In this document: positions 52,848-64,000 of the stretch, piece by piece | Layout of the letters: every line of letters starts with the position of its first letter | Numbering within the stretch: the stretch's first letter is position 1 | Assembly: GCA_024364735.1 (NCBI GenBank) | Contig: JAGFNQ010000854.1 | Coordinates: 623,856-687,855, forward strand | Length of the DNA: 64,000 bases | Source: Boesenbergia rotunda | Lineage: Eukaryota > Streptophyta > Magnoliopsida > Zingiberales > Zingiberaceae | Reading direction: 5' to 3' | The notes under the pieces: model-generated | The model's input: the letters and a program-made list of their open reading frames with translations, nothing else | Told to the model about the DNA's origin: nothing | The model's database searches: none | Made by a program: the position numbers and the translations under genes

Positions 52848-54317
52848 TGTTGGTGCAAGTTGCATCAGTGATGTCCTCCTCTAAGTGTTTTAATGTTTGA
52901 CAATATACTTAAGTCAGTGATACATTAAACAAGAGAAGCGGAGTTAAGAGAAGAGTAACCAAAGTGGAAGAAAATTCTTAGTTATTCTAGGCACTAAGTC
53001 CTAGCAAAGGGCTGGGCATCGAAGATTTGCTTGGAAGGTGGGCACTAAGTCCTGGTCGAGGACTGGGCAAGAAGACCTGGCCGAGGGTTGGGCACCGAAG
53101 TCCTGGACTTAGGGTTTGGGCACGAAGTCTTGGTCCGAGGGGCTGAACAACTTAGTTGAGCGATGACTAAGGACAGAAGTAGAGACGGGTCGGGGTTCGG
53201 ACGTCTCGAGATCCGAGAGTATCGGAAGCTAAGCAAAAGTCCACCCGAAGGACAGGGAGGCAACCGTCTCCTGAATGGAGTAGGTGAAAGGCACATTCTC
53301 GGGGGTGGGAACTTGCGTCGGTTCGACCTAGGGTTTCGTGGAAATTCGAAGTCAGAACCAAGTCCTTAAGGCTAATATTGTGTGTATATTTGCTTTGTGT
53401 TTGTGTATCTTGAAGGTACCAAGAACCAGAGACAAAGCAGGCAAAGGGCTGGAAACCAGCCAAGCCAGGCGCCCGTATTGATGGGGGTGCCCAGATCAAT
53501 GAACAAAAACTAGCTTTGGGCTGGAATCTCTGAAGCCAGGCACCCCTATTGATGGGGGCGCCCAGGTCAAAGAAGAAAACCAGCAGTTTCGTGAAGAAGG
53601 CAGAATAGGCTTCGATTCAAGCGCCCGGGTGATACGGGCGCCCAAGTTGAAAGGTGTATTTGTTGTTTCGAGTTTGAAACACAGATAAGCCTTCACTCAG
53701 GCACCTAGGAGTTCTGGCGCACCCTGGTCAGAGGTTTTATCAGCTGCGATGAGTCCGACGCGGGGATAAGGTTTGACCGAGTCCATAGGGGCGCCCCGGT
53801 GATCACAGGTGCTCGTATGAAGCCTATAAAAGGGGCTTCAACCCCTCAGCTTCAGACACGACTTTCTAGAGCGATTTAGATCATTCTGACCAATGACAAC
53901 GCGCTAAAGATGAGGCTCTACGACCGGGAGGCTCTAGGAGGAAGTGCGTGACACTTCGGAGGTCCAAATCGACCGAGCTTCGAACATTGTTCTGTTCGAT
54001 TTGCTTTTTATTATTCTGCATTTAATTTTCAATATTTGTGCTTGTAATTATCAACTATAAGACAGGTTTCTCCGCCTTCAGAAATTCTGGAAAGGAGACC
54101 AATAGTGGACTCATGCCGAGTACATAGGCCTTGGACGTACTGACCCTGGGGGGTCGAGAACCGAGTAAATAAATCCCGCGTGTCTGCTGTGCTTTCTTAG
54201 TTTTATGTTTTATTTTTCCACTGCACTAACGCTCTAAGTCTAGAATGATCGAAAGCTTTCAACGAGAAGATTTTCACGATCGATATTCACCCCCCTATCG
54301 ACGGCACCGGTCCTACA
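52848..54317 (+). repeat. RE-F 3' LTR
   Basis: TGTTGGTGCAAG...GGTCCTACA, 1,470 bp. Order of parts: CCTGGYCGAGG repeats (about 53000-53110), the GGTCGGGGTTCG and GGTTCGACC segments (53190-53330), GGGCGCC-type array (53469-53815), TATA box CCTATAAAAGG (about 53824-53834), then R/U5. Confidence 0.9.
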
Positions 54318-54332
54318 AAAACATGTTTAGCG

Positions 54333-57300
54333 GTGCTATCTACCAGAAACTGGTGTGTCTACAATACTCTACAGGGGTTCCAGGAAACCCGACGGCTAGC
54401 AGATGAAGAAATCACGGTCTACACGGGCAATGCTACAAAGGTGGCAGCAATTGTAGTGGGAATTTTTTATTTGTCTTTTAAGAGAAATAAAGTGTTAGTT
54501 CTGAAAGATTGCCTTTATGTACCCTCTTTTAGAAAAAATCTAATTTTAGTTTCTATGTTGATAAAGGATAGATATTCTGTTGCTTTTGATAATAAAGTTG
54601 TTATTAAAAGAAATAGAGAAATTATCTGTTGGGGTACTATGGTGGCCAATCTGTATACTCTAGAACCAATTACTCCCACAATGCATACTGAAGTAAATAG
54701 CTCATCATCTAACCTAAATGAAAGAAAGGAGCCTTCTAAGATGAATCAGACATACCTTTGGCACCTTAGGCTTGGTCATATTAACCTTAGTAGGATTCAG
54801 AGGTTGATAGCTGATGGACCCCTGGGTTCATTGGTGGTGGAGGATCTCCCGACCTGTGAGTCTTGCTTGGAAGGTAAGATGATCAAGAGGCCTTTCAAGG
54901 CTAAGGGGTATAGGGCCAAAGATGTGTTAGAATTGATTCATTCTGATTTGTGTGGTCCTATGTCAATCTAGGCTAGAGGTGGCTTTGAATATTTCATCAC
55001 CTTCATTGATGATTATTCAAGGTATGGGTATATTTACCTGATGTGCTGCAAGTCTGAATGTTTTGAAAAGTTCAAAGAATTCAAGGCTAATGTGGAGAAA
55101 CATTGAGGTAAAAGTATCAAGACACTACGATCCGATCGTGGTAGCCAGTACCTCTTTGGAGAGTTTAGGACCTTCCTATCAGAAGCTGGGATTCAGTCCC
55201 AGCTAACTGCACCACCCCAACAGAACGGAGGTGCAGAAAGAAGGAATAGGACTCTTATGGAAATGGTTAGGTCAATGATGAGCTATTCAGACTTACCTGA
55301 TTTGTTCTGGGGATACGCTCTAGAGACGGCAACGTACATACTAAACTTGGTACTATCTAATTCAGTCCCTTCTACGCCCACAGAACTGTGGACTGGACGC
55401 AAGCCCAGTCTAGGACATGTTCGGATTTGGGGTAGTCCAGCACATGTGCTGAAGGGAGATACTGATAAGTTGGAATCTCGTACGGAGGTACGTCTATTCG
55501 TAGGCTATCCTAGTGGAATGAAGGGTGGTATGTTCTATAGTCCTAAGGATCATAAGGTAATCGTTAGCACGAATGCCAGATTCATAGAGGAGGACTATGT
55601 GATGAACCATAAGCCCAAGAGTAGACTAGTGCTTGAAGAGTTAAGAGGGGGCGTTCCGACTTTTGGCCCAATTGTACAAGAGGGCACACCACAAGTCACT
55701 GCACGGCGTGTCACTGAGGATACACTGGTGGTGCCTCGTCGCAGTGGGAGGGTTATCAGACAACCTGAAAGGTTCATGTTTCTGGGAGAGTCTTCAGACT
55801 TGGTCTCTGGTAAAAATGAACCAGATCCTTGGACCTATGACGAGGCCCTCCAAGATAAGGATGCAGATTCTTGACAGAGGGCAATGAACTCTGAGATAGA
55901 ATCTATGCATTTTAACTATGTCTGGGAGCTAGTAGAACCACCCAATGGAGTAAAAGCCATTGGATGCAAGTGGATCTACAAGTGAAAGAGAGGATTAGAC
56001 GGGAAGGTTGAGACCTTCAAAGCTACGCTTGTTGTGAAAGGGTACACTCAGAAAGAGAGTATCGATTATGAGGAGACCTTTTCGCCAGTAGCCATGCTTA
56101 AGTCAATCTGCATTCTCTTATCTATTGTAGCTCATATAGATTATGAGGTATGGCAGATGGACGTCATGACAGCTTTCCTTAACGGAAGTCTTGAGGAGAC
56201 CATCTACATGCAACAACCATAAGTGCTCATTGCAAAGGGCAAAGAGCATCTAGTATGGAAGCTTAATCGATTCATTTATGGATTGAAGCAAGCTTCAAGA
56301 TCATGCAGCATCCACTTTGATGAAGTAATCCAGTCATATAGATTTACTCAAAGCCCGAATGAGTCATGTGTACACAAAAGATGTGACGGAAACGTCGTGG
56401 TGCTTCTTGTACTTTACGTAGATGACATTTTGTTAATTGGCAACAATGTCAAAGTGTTATCAGATGTAAGGGTTTTGCTATCAAAGCAGTTTGATATGAT
56501 GGACTTGGGAGAAGTGGGACACATCCTTGGGGTCAAGGTCATAAGGGATCGCCAGAAAAGAATATTGTGCTTATCCCAAGCTTCTTATGTTGACACTGTC
56601 TTGTCTCGTTTTAGCATGAAAAACTCCAAGAAGGGTTTTCTACCCTTTAGGCATGGAGTTCCTCTATCAAAGGAGATGTGTCCAAAAACATCGAAGGAGA
56701 TAGAGGAAATGAAGGCGGTTCTGTATGCTTCGGCAGTAGAAAGCTTCATATATGTTATGTTGTGCACGAGACCTGATATCTATTTTGCCATGGGAATGTT
56801 TTGCAGATATTTGAGTAACCCTAGACAAGGACATTGGATTGCGGTAAAGCATATATTGAAAAACCTGAGATGGACTAGGGATTATATGCTGGTTTACTGG
56901 GCAAACCAATTAGTCCCTGAGGGTTACACGAACTCAGATTTCCAGTCAGATAGGTACAAGAGTAAGTTAACCTCGGGGGTTGTGTTTACTTTAGGAGGTG
57001 GAGCCATTGTTTGGAGGAGTGTCAAGCAGAAATGCGTGGCGGACTCCACCATGGAAGCTAAATATGTGGCAGCCTTAGAGGCAGCCAAGGAAGCTGTTTG
57101 GCTCTGGAACTTCATCATGTACTTGGATGTGATTCCTGGTTTGCCCAAATCTATCATAATCTTTTGTGATAACAGTGGTGCAGTTGCAAACTTGAAGGAA
57201 CCACGAGCCCATAAGGCGAGTAAACACATAGAGCGCAAGTACCACCTGATATGAGAAATCGTAAAGCGAGGAGAAGTGGTTGTCGCCACGATTGCATCAG

Positions 57301-57413
57301 AGGACAACCTGACAGATCCTTTCATGAAAGCTCTTCCAGCTAGAGCTTTTGATCGGCATGGGGAGGATATAGGAGTCAGATGTATGGCAGTGAGAGAACA
57401 ACAATGTCTTTAA
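54333..57413 (+). pseudogene. Copia pol: integrase, RT and RNase H, six stops in one frame
   Basis: A single frame spans 1,027 codons with stops at 54969, 55104, 55872, 55983, 56220 and 57252 and no frameshift. The order of parts is a pre-integrase region (YLWHLRLGHINLSRIQRL with CESC, an HHCC finger), integrase core (HSDLCGPMS, LRSDRGSQY, AERRNRTLMEM), then RT with DYEETFSPVAMLKS and catalytic YVDDILLIGN at 56415. RNase H shows ADSTMEAKYVA and CDNSGAVANL. The usual Gly-Thr in APGTPQQNG is absent by an in-frame 6-bp deletion. The protease is missing because RE-F cuts it. Stops without shifts suggest decay mainly by point mutation. Confidence 0.88.
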
Positions 57414-57428
57414 GTATAAGTGCGAGAT

Positions 57429-59282
57429 TGTTAGATGTGTATACTGAAAGACTTGAGTTTCTTTATATGAACATCTTTATTATGAAAAGAGAATCGCAAC
57501 TACACTAGGTGTTTGTTTATAACAGTAGATACACAAAGTCCAATTGCTTTGCATTGTAGATAACATGGTGTGTGGTGTCACACGGAAGATCATGTTATCA
57601 ATTCCTTGTTTAGCATAAAATAGAGGCTCACAACCAAGATAAGATTGGACAACCCATCGGGATGGTTGTAGTGTAATTAGGTGTGGTTGGTCTTGACCAT
57701 AGAATTATACTAGTGTGCTATAAGTACATTGAGATGGGCCAAAACCCGAGGTTGTCCAATTTATACTGACTCAATAATTGGATAGGACCTCAGTTTATAT
57801 TATGGTGTACAATCCATTAATCCCGATATAATAACGGGCATATATTATTAATTATTATTTCTTTGATTTACCAATGGGCGAGATCTATTCTTTTAGATCG
57901 ATAGGTCCGGTAAGTTGGGAGATAATATTAATAATATGATGTGTTGTTGATTATTGACGGAATCCGTGTCCTGGTGAGTCGGGATGATGATGCCCTCTTG
58001 ATGAGCTCAAAAGGTTCATCGTGCTAAACCCTGCAGGTGGATTTGATCCAGCACGATGATGAGGTTGAGTGGTACTAGTCAAGGATCTAGAGGTTAATTA
58101 ATTTAAATTGTCAGTAATTTAATTAATTAACGGACATTCGAGATCATAAACACGGGGGATGGACAACTCGTAATATGTGGAGCCCATATGAAAATATGGG
58201 GTTGGTGAGGAAGTTCAATTAAGATCCTTTAGTGGAATGGATCTTAATTAATGGATCAGGTTTAGATCGATTGGTGGTCCATTATCTAACTCCTCCTCTT
58301 GGTCGCTACCTTAGCCCTATAAATACCCTAAGAGATCATGATACCAAGGCTTGATCTAATTCCAAAACCCTTGGTTTATCTCTCCATCACTTCTCTCTCT
58401 AAGGGCAGCTTGCGGCAAGGGCAAAAGAGGGGTGGCGCAAGGTGACAAAAGGGAAGAAAACTCATCTTCTCTTCCTCCCTTTTGATCCTTCTCTCTTGTT
58501 CTCCCTTGGAGGACTCAGCAGGAGGCTCGGGATGGAAAGTCGACGCCACCTTGTAGCAAGGAGGCCGGCAGCGCGCGTGAGCAAGGGAAGAAGGCCGGCG
58601 GGTGCAAGTTGAAGGAAGAGGGAGAGTTCTTCTTCTTCCTATACTTCTTCTTCATCTTCCTTTAGGTCCCTCTCCTAGATACCTTGTGGCCGAATCTTCC
58701 TTGAGAAAGGAAGTGGTCGCCGACACTCGGTTGGAGAGGGAGGGGCGCCAGCGGCAACCCTAGTGGCTAGGGTTTGTTGGCATGGGAAGAAGAAGGAAGA
58801 AGGAAGGAATTAGAAGCCTTGCCGATCTCGGTTCGCGATAGATCATCGCCCACACGACGTCCATGAAGGGAGGGACATAAGGTAGAAGATCGTGAGGTGA
58901 TCGAAAAGGTATAACTCTTTCCAAACTCCATTAATTATCCTTATGTCATACATGTGCTTGTTTTATTTACCTCATCATTTTATGTGTGTTAGTTTATTAA
59001 TTTGATTTCGTATCATAGCTATTAATTTACTAACTGGACCCCGACCATAAACACAAAAGCCAGTGATCAACTCGTCTTCTTTTTCGCGGTCGAACGGTCG
59101 AGCAAATTACAAGGCCGATTTTGGAAATTGACCGAGTTGTAATTTGGATTGTTCTATACGGCACGAGACGGTCGTTGGGAGACGGCTCTCCATTTGGATT
59201 AATTTTTAATCAGTGGACATGGAGAGGTCTCCCGATGACAACCAAGCCTTCGCTTAGGAAACCTGCCAAGTCATACCCAACA
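57429..59282 (+). repeat. Copia 3' LTR (1,854 bp)
   Basis: TGTTAGATGTGTATAC...CATACCCAACA. TATA box CTATAAATAC lies at about 58317-58326, followed by a C/T-rich leader. The last roughly 100 bp are an inverted match to 61040-61138. The minus-strand ORF here is not supported as a gene. Confidence 0.8.
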
Positions 59283-59288
59283 CGATCC

Positions 59289-59974
59289 TGCTGCCTTCTT
59301 GAGCCCACCTTGTTTTTCTTCCTCCTGCCTTTCGACAAAGAAGAAGAAACCCTCTAAGTAACCTAGGCCTGTGAACTCTGACGAAATAGTCCCTCTGCCG
59401 CCTGGAGTTCTCCCAAGAGTTCCCCCATCGTTTACTCATGCTTATTCATGTTATAGTTGAGCCGGAACTGTTCAAAACCCTTAGGCAGAGATTGGAGTAT
59501 AATATCGACCTGGGTTTCCCCATCGATCTGTCCTCCAAGGACCTTCATCTCATTAAGGTGGGTCATTATCATCAGGACATGATCCTTTACGAGTGTCCCT
59601 TCGACCATAGTAGTCGTCATCAGTTTCTTCATCGTCACCTACCTAGCAGCATGATTCTGGTGCCCAAAAAGCTCCTTGAGGTTCAGCATCATGTCACAAG
59701 CAATGGGCATGGTCTGATGCTGATGTTGCAATACATTCAACATAGATGCCAGAATGTAGCACCGCACAATCTCATCTGCCTTGACCCATTTCTTGTAATG
59801 CTCCCTCTGCTCTTCACTAGATTTGTCGCTAGGCTTTTCAGGACAGTCTTCGGAGAGTACAAATTTATACTCTTCAGCAGTAAGGACAATGTCCAAGTTT
59901 CATTTCGAGTCTATGAAATTGAGACTAGTAAGTTTGTTTCCCTTAAGTATGGTCGCTAGTGGGTTAAAGGCCAT
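59289..59974 (-). pseudogene. Copia gag (UBN2 type), truncated
   Basis: The start is taken at 59974 (MAFNPLATILKGNKLTSLNF). Stops follow near 59900 and 59639. The frame shows LDIVLTAEEYKFVLSEDCPE, ADEIVRCYILASMLNVLQ, then a second open part with GGQIDGETQVDIILQSLPKG and FEQFRLNYNMNK (to 59432). A third part is Arg-rich and in another frame (59254-59439). This matches the UBN2 gag of Tork-like copia elements. The insertion at 59283 removes the end, including the expected knuckle. Confidence 0.8.
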
Positions 59975-61039
59975 TTTGAAAACTATCTGAGAATCACAAC
60001 AATCACAACTTTAGATTTCGAAAATAAAATAATTCCTCAAATAATAAATTTTTGAAATCAACTAACACCTCAAATACCGAGAATTCGCATGCCACGTTAG
60101 TGTGGACGTATATGAATTCTATATTCGTTAGAGGAGGTTTTTCCCATTAATCTTATTATCTTCTCAACCAAACTTTTTGACAAATAAGATTAATAGTTGG
60201 TTCACTTCGACCCTACAAATAATAGCAGTGAGTCCAATGGGGAGAATCTAATATTTGCATCTAGGTGTTTACCATTACACGATACTAAGAAAATTATTTC
60301 CGATTATGTGTCTTCCATTGGGGAAGTACACATGCTCTTCAATAATTTTCTATAATCTTTTCTGACCCAGTGATCCGCAAAACTAGCCTATCCGTTGTGG
60401 AGGAAGGCACTCAGAGCCGACGCGCGCGCTTGTTTGCATCATATGTCAGATTGTAATGGAGGCTACGGGACCCTAAGAGTCCCTCTCCCACTTAGTTATT
60501 TAATTTGAGGAATTTTACATGCACACACACAACAAGCACATAACCAAAGCACAAATAAGAAAAATCCAAGATTTTCCAACTTTCATGGACTTGGTCTCCA
60601 ATGCACATCTAGTCATGTCGTCACCTCGTCCGCTCCTCCCTACACCATACGCAAGCCACCATTGAAGGGATCTTCGAGCCGAGATGACTAGCTAATTATT
60701 TACATCCATTGATCCTATACTCCACGAAGTTGTGTACATAAAATCTAGATCGAAAGTAAACAAAAAGCTAGGCTAAACACGTGTCGTATTTAATTACAAA
60801 AAAAATTTAATACTATCTAGCCTCGTCAACCCCAAGGATTTAATTAATTACAAAAATTGCACAACCAATCACATACATCTATTATTTTAGCAATGATAAG
60901 TTGGAATCTAGTGCCTGCAACAAAGAGTTAGCCTATGCACATCCATATATTATCCAGCAAAAATAAAATATATGACAATGCGCAAAAATTAACCGAATCC
61001 TAAACGCACAAAATCAGAAACCTCAGCTTTGATACCAAT
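59975..61039 (-). other. Leader of the inverted copia element
   Basis: About 1 kb between PBS and gag with no coding signal on either strand. The PBS is TGGTATCAAAGC on the minus strand (61026-61037). Confidence 0.6.
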
Positions 61040-61138
61040 TGTTGGGTATGGCTTGGCAGGTTTCCTAAGCGAATCCTTGGTCATCCTTGAGAGACCTCTA
61101 CATGTCTTTGGATTAAAAATTAATCCGAATGGAGACCC

Positions 61139-61340
61139 TGTTGGTGCAAGTTGCATCAGTGATGTCATCCTTTAAGTGTTTCAATGTTTGACAATATACT
61201 TAAGTCAATGATACATTGTTCAAAGAAAGGGTGAGTGAAGAAAATTGGACCAAGGTGAACCAAAGTCCTAGTTAACTTAGGCATGAAGTCCTGGTTCGAA
61301 GAATTGGGCACTAAGTCCTGATTATGGATTGGGCACTAAG
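61139..61340 (+). repeat. RE-F-type LTR 5' fragment
   Basis: It starts TGTTGGTGCAAGTTGCATC like the RE-F LTR and runs into CCTGGTTCGAAG...GGGCACTAAG repeats. It then changes abruptly, around 61340, to the 3' end of an RE-A-type interior. Confidence 0.8.
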
Positions 61341-62095
61341 TGCTATATGTTTACCTAACATAACATATTGCCACATATCAAGAAGGGGGAGATTGTTGGG
61401 GCAGTCAGCCCCGAAATGATCTGGAGGATCATTATATTTTGATGTGTGGGCAAAATGGTTAAGTTAGGATTTGTGTTATTCTCATATGTGTACATGAGTG
61501 TGCAGGTGTACAGGTACACATTGACTTGGTTAATGACTTCAGGTGAATGATGACATGGAGGTAAGCTGGAGGCTTACGTGCGCGTCCGAGGGACCATTGA
61601 TAGCAGAGATGATGAGCCGAGGGGCGCGGACTTGGAGGCGTATGTGAAGGGTGGCATGGAGGCAAGCTGGAGGCTTGCGTGCGCATCCGAGGGACGAGGG
61701 CCAAAGATGAAGAGGGCATGAAGGTAACAGTCAAGATTGCTGGTAAAGAGTCAACCAGGTTGAGAGGTGCTAAGTATGAGTGCTTGTACTCAAGGGTTAA
61801 GCCAGGAGGGTTTTGAGTGCGAGAGAGACTTGTACTCGGGAGTAAAACCCTAGGCTTAGCTGTGTACCAGTCAACTGACCCAGGGACAGTCGACTGGTCT
61901 AGGCTGGAACAGGCTGGCAGATTTGAACGTTGTGTTGTAATGGTCGGATCTGAGTGGAACCAGTCGACTGCCCAGATGGCAGTCGACTGGTAGCGACTGT
62001 TTCATATTCGAGCCCTATTTTAAGGGGCTCGTTTCCTACTACCTTTCTTGACGAAACTTGCTTGGTTAATGTAAGTTAGTAGTCTACTGTGATCA
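61341..62095 (+). repeat. RE-A-type 3' end and LTR fragment
   Basis: 61341-61393 matches the last bases of the RE-A interior (TTTACCTAACATAACATATTG, then AAGGGGGAGAT). The LTR starts at 61394 (TGTTGGGGCAGTC). It has palindromes at 61867-61897 and 61960-61990 and TATA-like CTATTTTAAGG at about 62015. It is cut at 62096 by another LTR; GATCA (62091-62095) is that insertion's candidate target duplication. Confidence 0.85.
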
Positions 62096-64000
62096 TGTAA
62101 CGCCCCAAAATTCCCATTTTAAGTTCTTAAAGTCCTTGAAATTAGTTAGAAATGTTTTAGAAATATTCTAGATATTTTTAGAATATTTTTAGGGAATTTT
62201 CCGAGTTCGTTTAGTATTTTTATTAAAGAAATAAAATTCTCGACAAAAAGTTGCCTGCATGAGTTTTGAACCCAAGACCTCTCAAGAGATCAACGACTTA
62301 AGTTAGTCGGGTTAACCAGGTGCCCCAGTAGGGGTGTGCTGAAAGAAAATAGAGAAATATTAAGTTAAGTTATAAGTTGGACTTAAATACCCCTAAGTAT
62401 AAATAGATACTTAAAGAGAGAAATTTTTATTTTCTCTCAACTAAACCTATTCTCGCCCAAGCTCACGCCGACCCCTCTCCCCTCTCCTCTCTTGGGCGGA
62501 AACAACACCAAGCCCTAGAGGGCCGGCCAAGGCTCTCCTCCGAGAGATCTTTCGATATTCGGAATCCCCGCGACGAGAGGAACGCGTAGGCGCGAAGAAA
62601 TCTCCGAGATATCAAGTTTCTCCCGAGCCCTAGACGTCAATCTTGGTTGTAAGTCCAAGATATCAAAGTAAGTACTGCTCACCTGCAGTAAGAGGCGGTT
62701 TTTCCGCGAGTTTTTCCCGTTAGAAAGTTAAAAATACAATTTTCCTTTTGTTATGATTTTTGCACGTAATTCTAGTTTAATTCATGCTTGTATGAATTTA
62801 ATTGAGTACCCTATATGTGATTAGGGCCCAAGAAAAGCTATGAGAAAAGAAAAGAGAAGATAAAGATAAGAAAAGAAAAGGCCAAGGCCTTAAGAAATCC
62901 CCAAAAGTCAAGACTTAGGGATTTGAGCACACAAGAGGCTCGCTAAAATGCAAAGGCATTCAAGATAAGAAAAAGTAAGTATTTTATTTTATAAGGCCAG
63001 TACCCGGCATCCAAGGGCGTCGTTAAAGAAATCCAGGTGTCCAATTCCAAGGTCTTGGCCCTGGTAGACCAAGGTATGCTCTATTAGGATTGGTGGCTCG
63101 CTACCCCAACCTTTTAGGGAACGCGCATAAGATGGTACTTACGTCTTAAGTGGATCCAAGTTATTATTATTTTCAGGTATATGCTTTAGCAATGTTTTCT
63201 AAAGTTTAAAGAAGTTTTCTAAAAGATAAAGAAAGATTTAAAGTTAAAGAATTGCTAAAGTTTCAAGTTAAGCCAAGAACAAGTAAGTTGAGACATATTA
63301 ATGCTTGAGTATGCATGTCTTGAGTTATACATGTCTAGTTTAGTCTTCTTTCAAGCATAAAAGCATCTCATGTGATTCCACATTGTTTAAAAAGCATGTT
63401 TGCACATTTTCGAGATTTTGTGAGCTAGATAGTACTTACTAAGCTTTTTGGTTATTAGTTGCATTTCCTCTTGCTGCAGGTAATGGTAAAGGCAAGCAAT
63501 TCTGAAGGAAGGCGACAAGGCGGGGCTGAGTGACGTGTGTGTGGTGGCTGACTTTGGTGAGGTCCTTGGGACAAGATGAATGAAGGACTTAAAGAGCATT
63601 TATTATAAAGTCTTAGTTTAAGTTAGATTATATAGACTTTATCCAAGTAATTGCGTTTTAGATATTTTGCATGTCTTAAAACCACAAGTAAAGATTTCAT
63701 GTCGTTTTATTTAGCATACATATCCTTATGTTTGCATTGGATGACTAGAAGTATGAGTAGTTTTGGTTATTGATACTTTGTTGGAGCTATTGATGCATGT
63801 GCCAAGATAGAGCTAGTTTTCCTGTGAATCAAGTTTTTATTGCTCAATTATGCTTAGGAAAGTTGCATTCACATTTCACAATTCCTTAGTAAGGTTATAG
63901 AACGTGTATTTGGTGTTATGAATGCCTAGGAGTTAAGTTTGGTACAAAACCCTAGTTTAAAGTTCATATAACTTTTCATAACTTAATTTCTTCCGAAAAG
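62096..64000 (+). repeat. Chromovirus-family LTR K, continues past window
   Basis: It starts TGTAACGCCCC. TATA box TATAAATAGATAC lies at about 62397. The segment ATTGGTGGCTCGCTACCCCAA (63089-63109) also occurs, on the other strand, in solo LTR J, so both belong to one broad family. K is in plus orientation. No coding sequence was seen; the small minus-strand ORF near 63400 has no support. Confidence 0.75.
62258..62335 (-). other. tRNA-like module in LTR K, antisense
   Basis: The minus strand reads GGGGCACCTGGTTAACC, then GGTCTTGGGTTCAAAACTC, a degenerate A-box/B-box pair. It lies about 160 bp into U3 and antisense to the LTR, as in LTR J. Confidence 0.4.

Larger units (their letters stand above)
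48008..54317 (+). mobile_element. RE-F: pol-less SIRE-like element, 5' damaged
   Basis: The 5' LTR is cut at both ends (48008-48448): its first roughly 65 bp were displaced by the chromovirus insertion and its 3' part is deleted into gag. The interior holds gag knuckles, an AT-rich array, CNB, hairpins and PPT; the 3' LTR (52848-54317) is complete. It is inserted in the pol of a copia element at 54318. The following AAAAC is a candidate target duplication, but the other copy is lost. No pol domain is present. Confidence 0.85.
54318..59282 (+). mobile_element. Tork-like Ty1/copia element, 5' part lost
   Basis: Pol from just after the protease start to its end (54333-57413), a PPT-like AAGTGCGAGAT and a complete 3' LTR (57429-59282). 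The 5' part (5' LTR, gag) should lie left of RE-F but is not in the window. The flank after the LTR is CGATC (59283-59287). It interrupts an inverted relative on its right. Lineage is judged from the pol wording only. Confidence 0.85.
59283..61138 (-). mobile_element. Inverted copia relative: LTR end, PBS and gag
   Basis: On the minus strand: the last 99 bp of an LTR (61138-61040, ending CATACCCAACA), PBS TGGTATCAAAGC (61026-61037), a leader of about 1 kb and gag (59974-59289). It is cut at 59283 by the Tork-like element, whose LTR end is the same sequence, so both belong to one family in opposite orientation. Its LTR is cut at 61139 by RE-F-type sequence. Confidence 0.8.

Overview
This is a window of plant nuclear DNA made almost entirely of nested, decayed retrotransposons. 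The evidence is LTRs with TG...CA ends, primer-binding sites matching initiator-Met tRNA, polypurine tracts, plant-type Ty1/copia and Ty3/gypsy domains and a plant L1 LINE. I see no intact host gene, rRNA or tRNA gene and no bacterial feature. I cannot name the species. The only sequence I could not assign to a mobile element is about 1.4 kb at 28,530-29,920.

Layout. (1) 1-28,529: a Ty3/gypsy Tat-type element on the minus strand, with its 5' LTR at 27,727-28,529 and its 3' end off the left edge. Its RT is split by a 21-kb element, RE-A (1,392-22,588, target duplication AACTT). RE-A is itself split by RE-C (3,241-6,722, CCCTA) and by RE-D (8,953-19,744, minus strand, GATGA). RE-D carries a solo LTR (11,675-14,283, CCAGG), and a second solo LTR of the same family sits in the Tat element (23,751-26,504, GTACC). 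(2) 28,530-29,920: unassigned AT-rich DNA. (3) 29,925-33,295: a LINE cut by RE-E (33,296-40,559). (4) 40,560 is a single N where two unrelated sequences meet, probably a collapsed assembly gap. (5) 40,561-48,007: minus-strand chromovirus fragments in an unusual gag/LTR/integrase order, with a solo LTR (43,813-46,455, TTCTT) inside the LTR. (6) 48,008-54,317: RE-F, inserted into a Tork-like copia element (54,318-59,282). That element in turn interrupts an inverted relative (59,283-61,138). (7) 61,139-64,000: a chimera of RE-F-like and RE-A-like LTR pieces, then a chromovirus-type LTR running off the window.

RE-A, C, D, E and F look like SIRE-type copia relatives (initiator-Met PBS, gag with UBN2-like region and CCHC knuckles, AAAAAGGGGGAGAT polypurine tract). 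None has a recognisable protease, integrase, RT or RNase H, so all look non-autonomous. RE-A and RE-D carry an extra gene for a putative plant transposon protein. In both cases it is preceded by a TATA-like box and by the same palindromic array that stands upstream of TATA in that element's own LTR. RE-D, E and F share a conserved non-coding interior: a conserved block and a TCTCAC/GTGAGA hairpin, followed in E and F by three or four further hairpins whose stems show compensatory changes. These shared non-coding parts, and an antisense tRNA-like module in the chromovirus LTRs, are the most interesting signals here.
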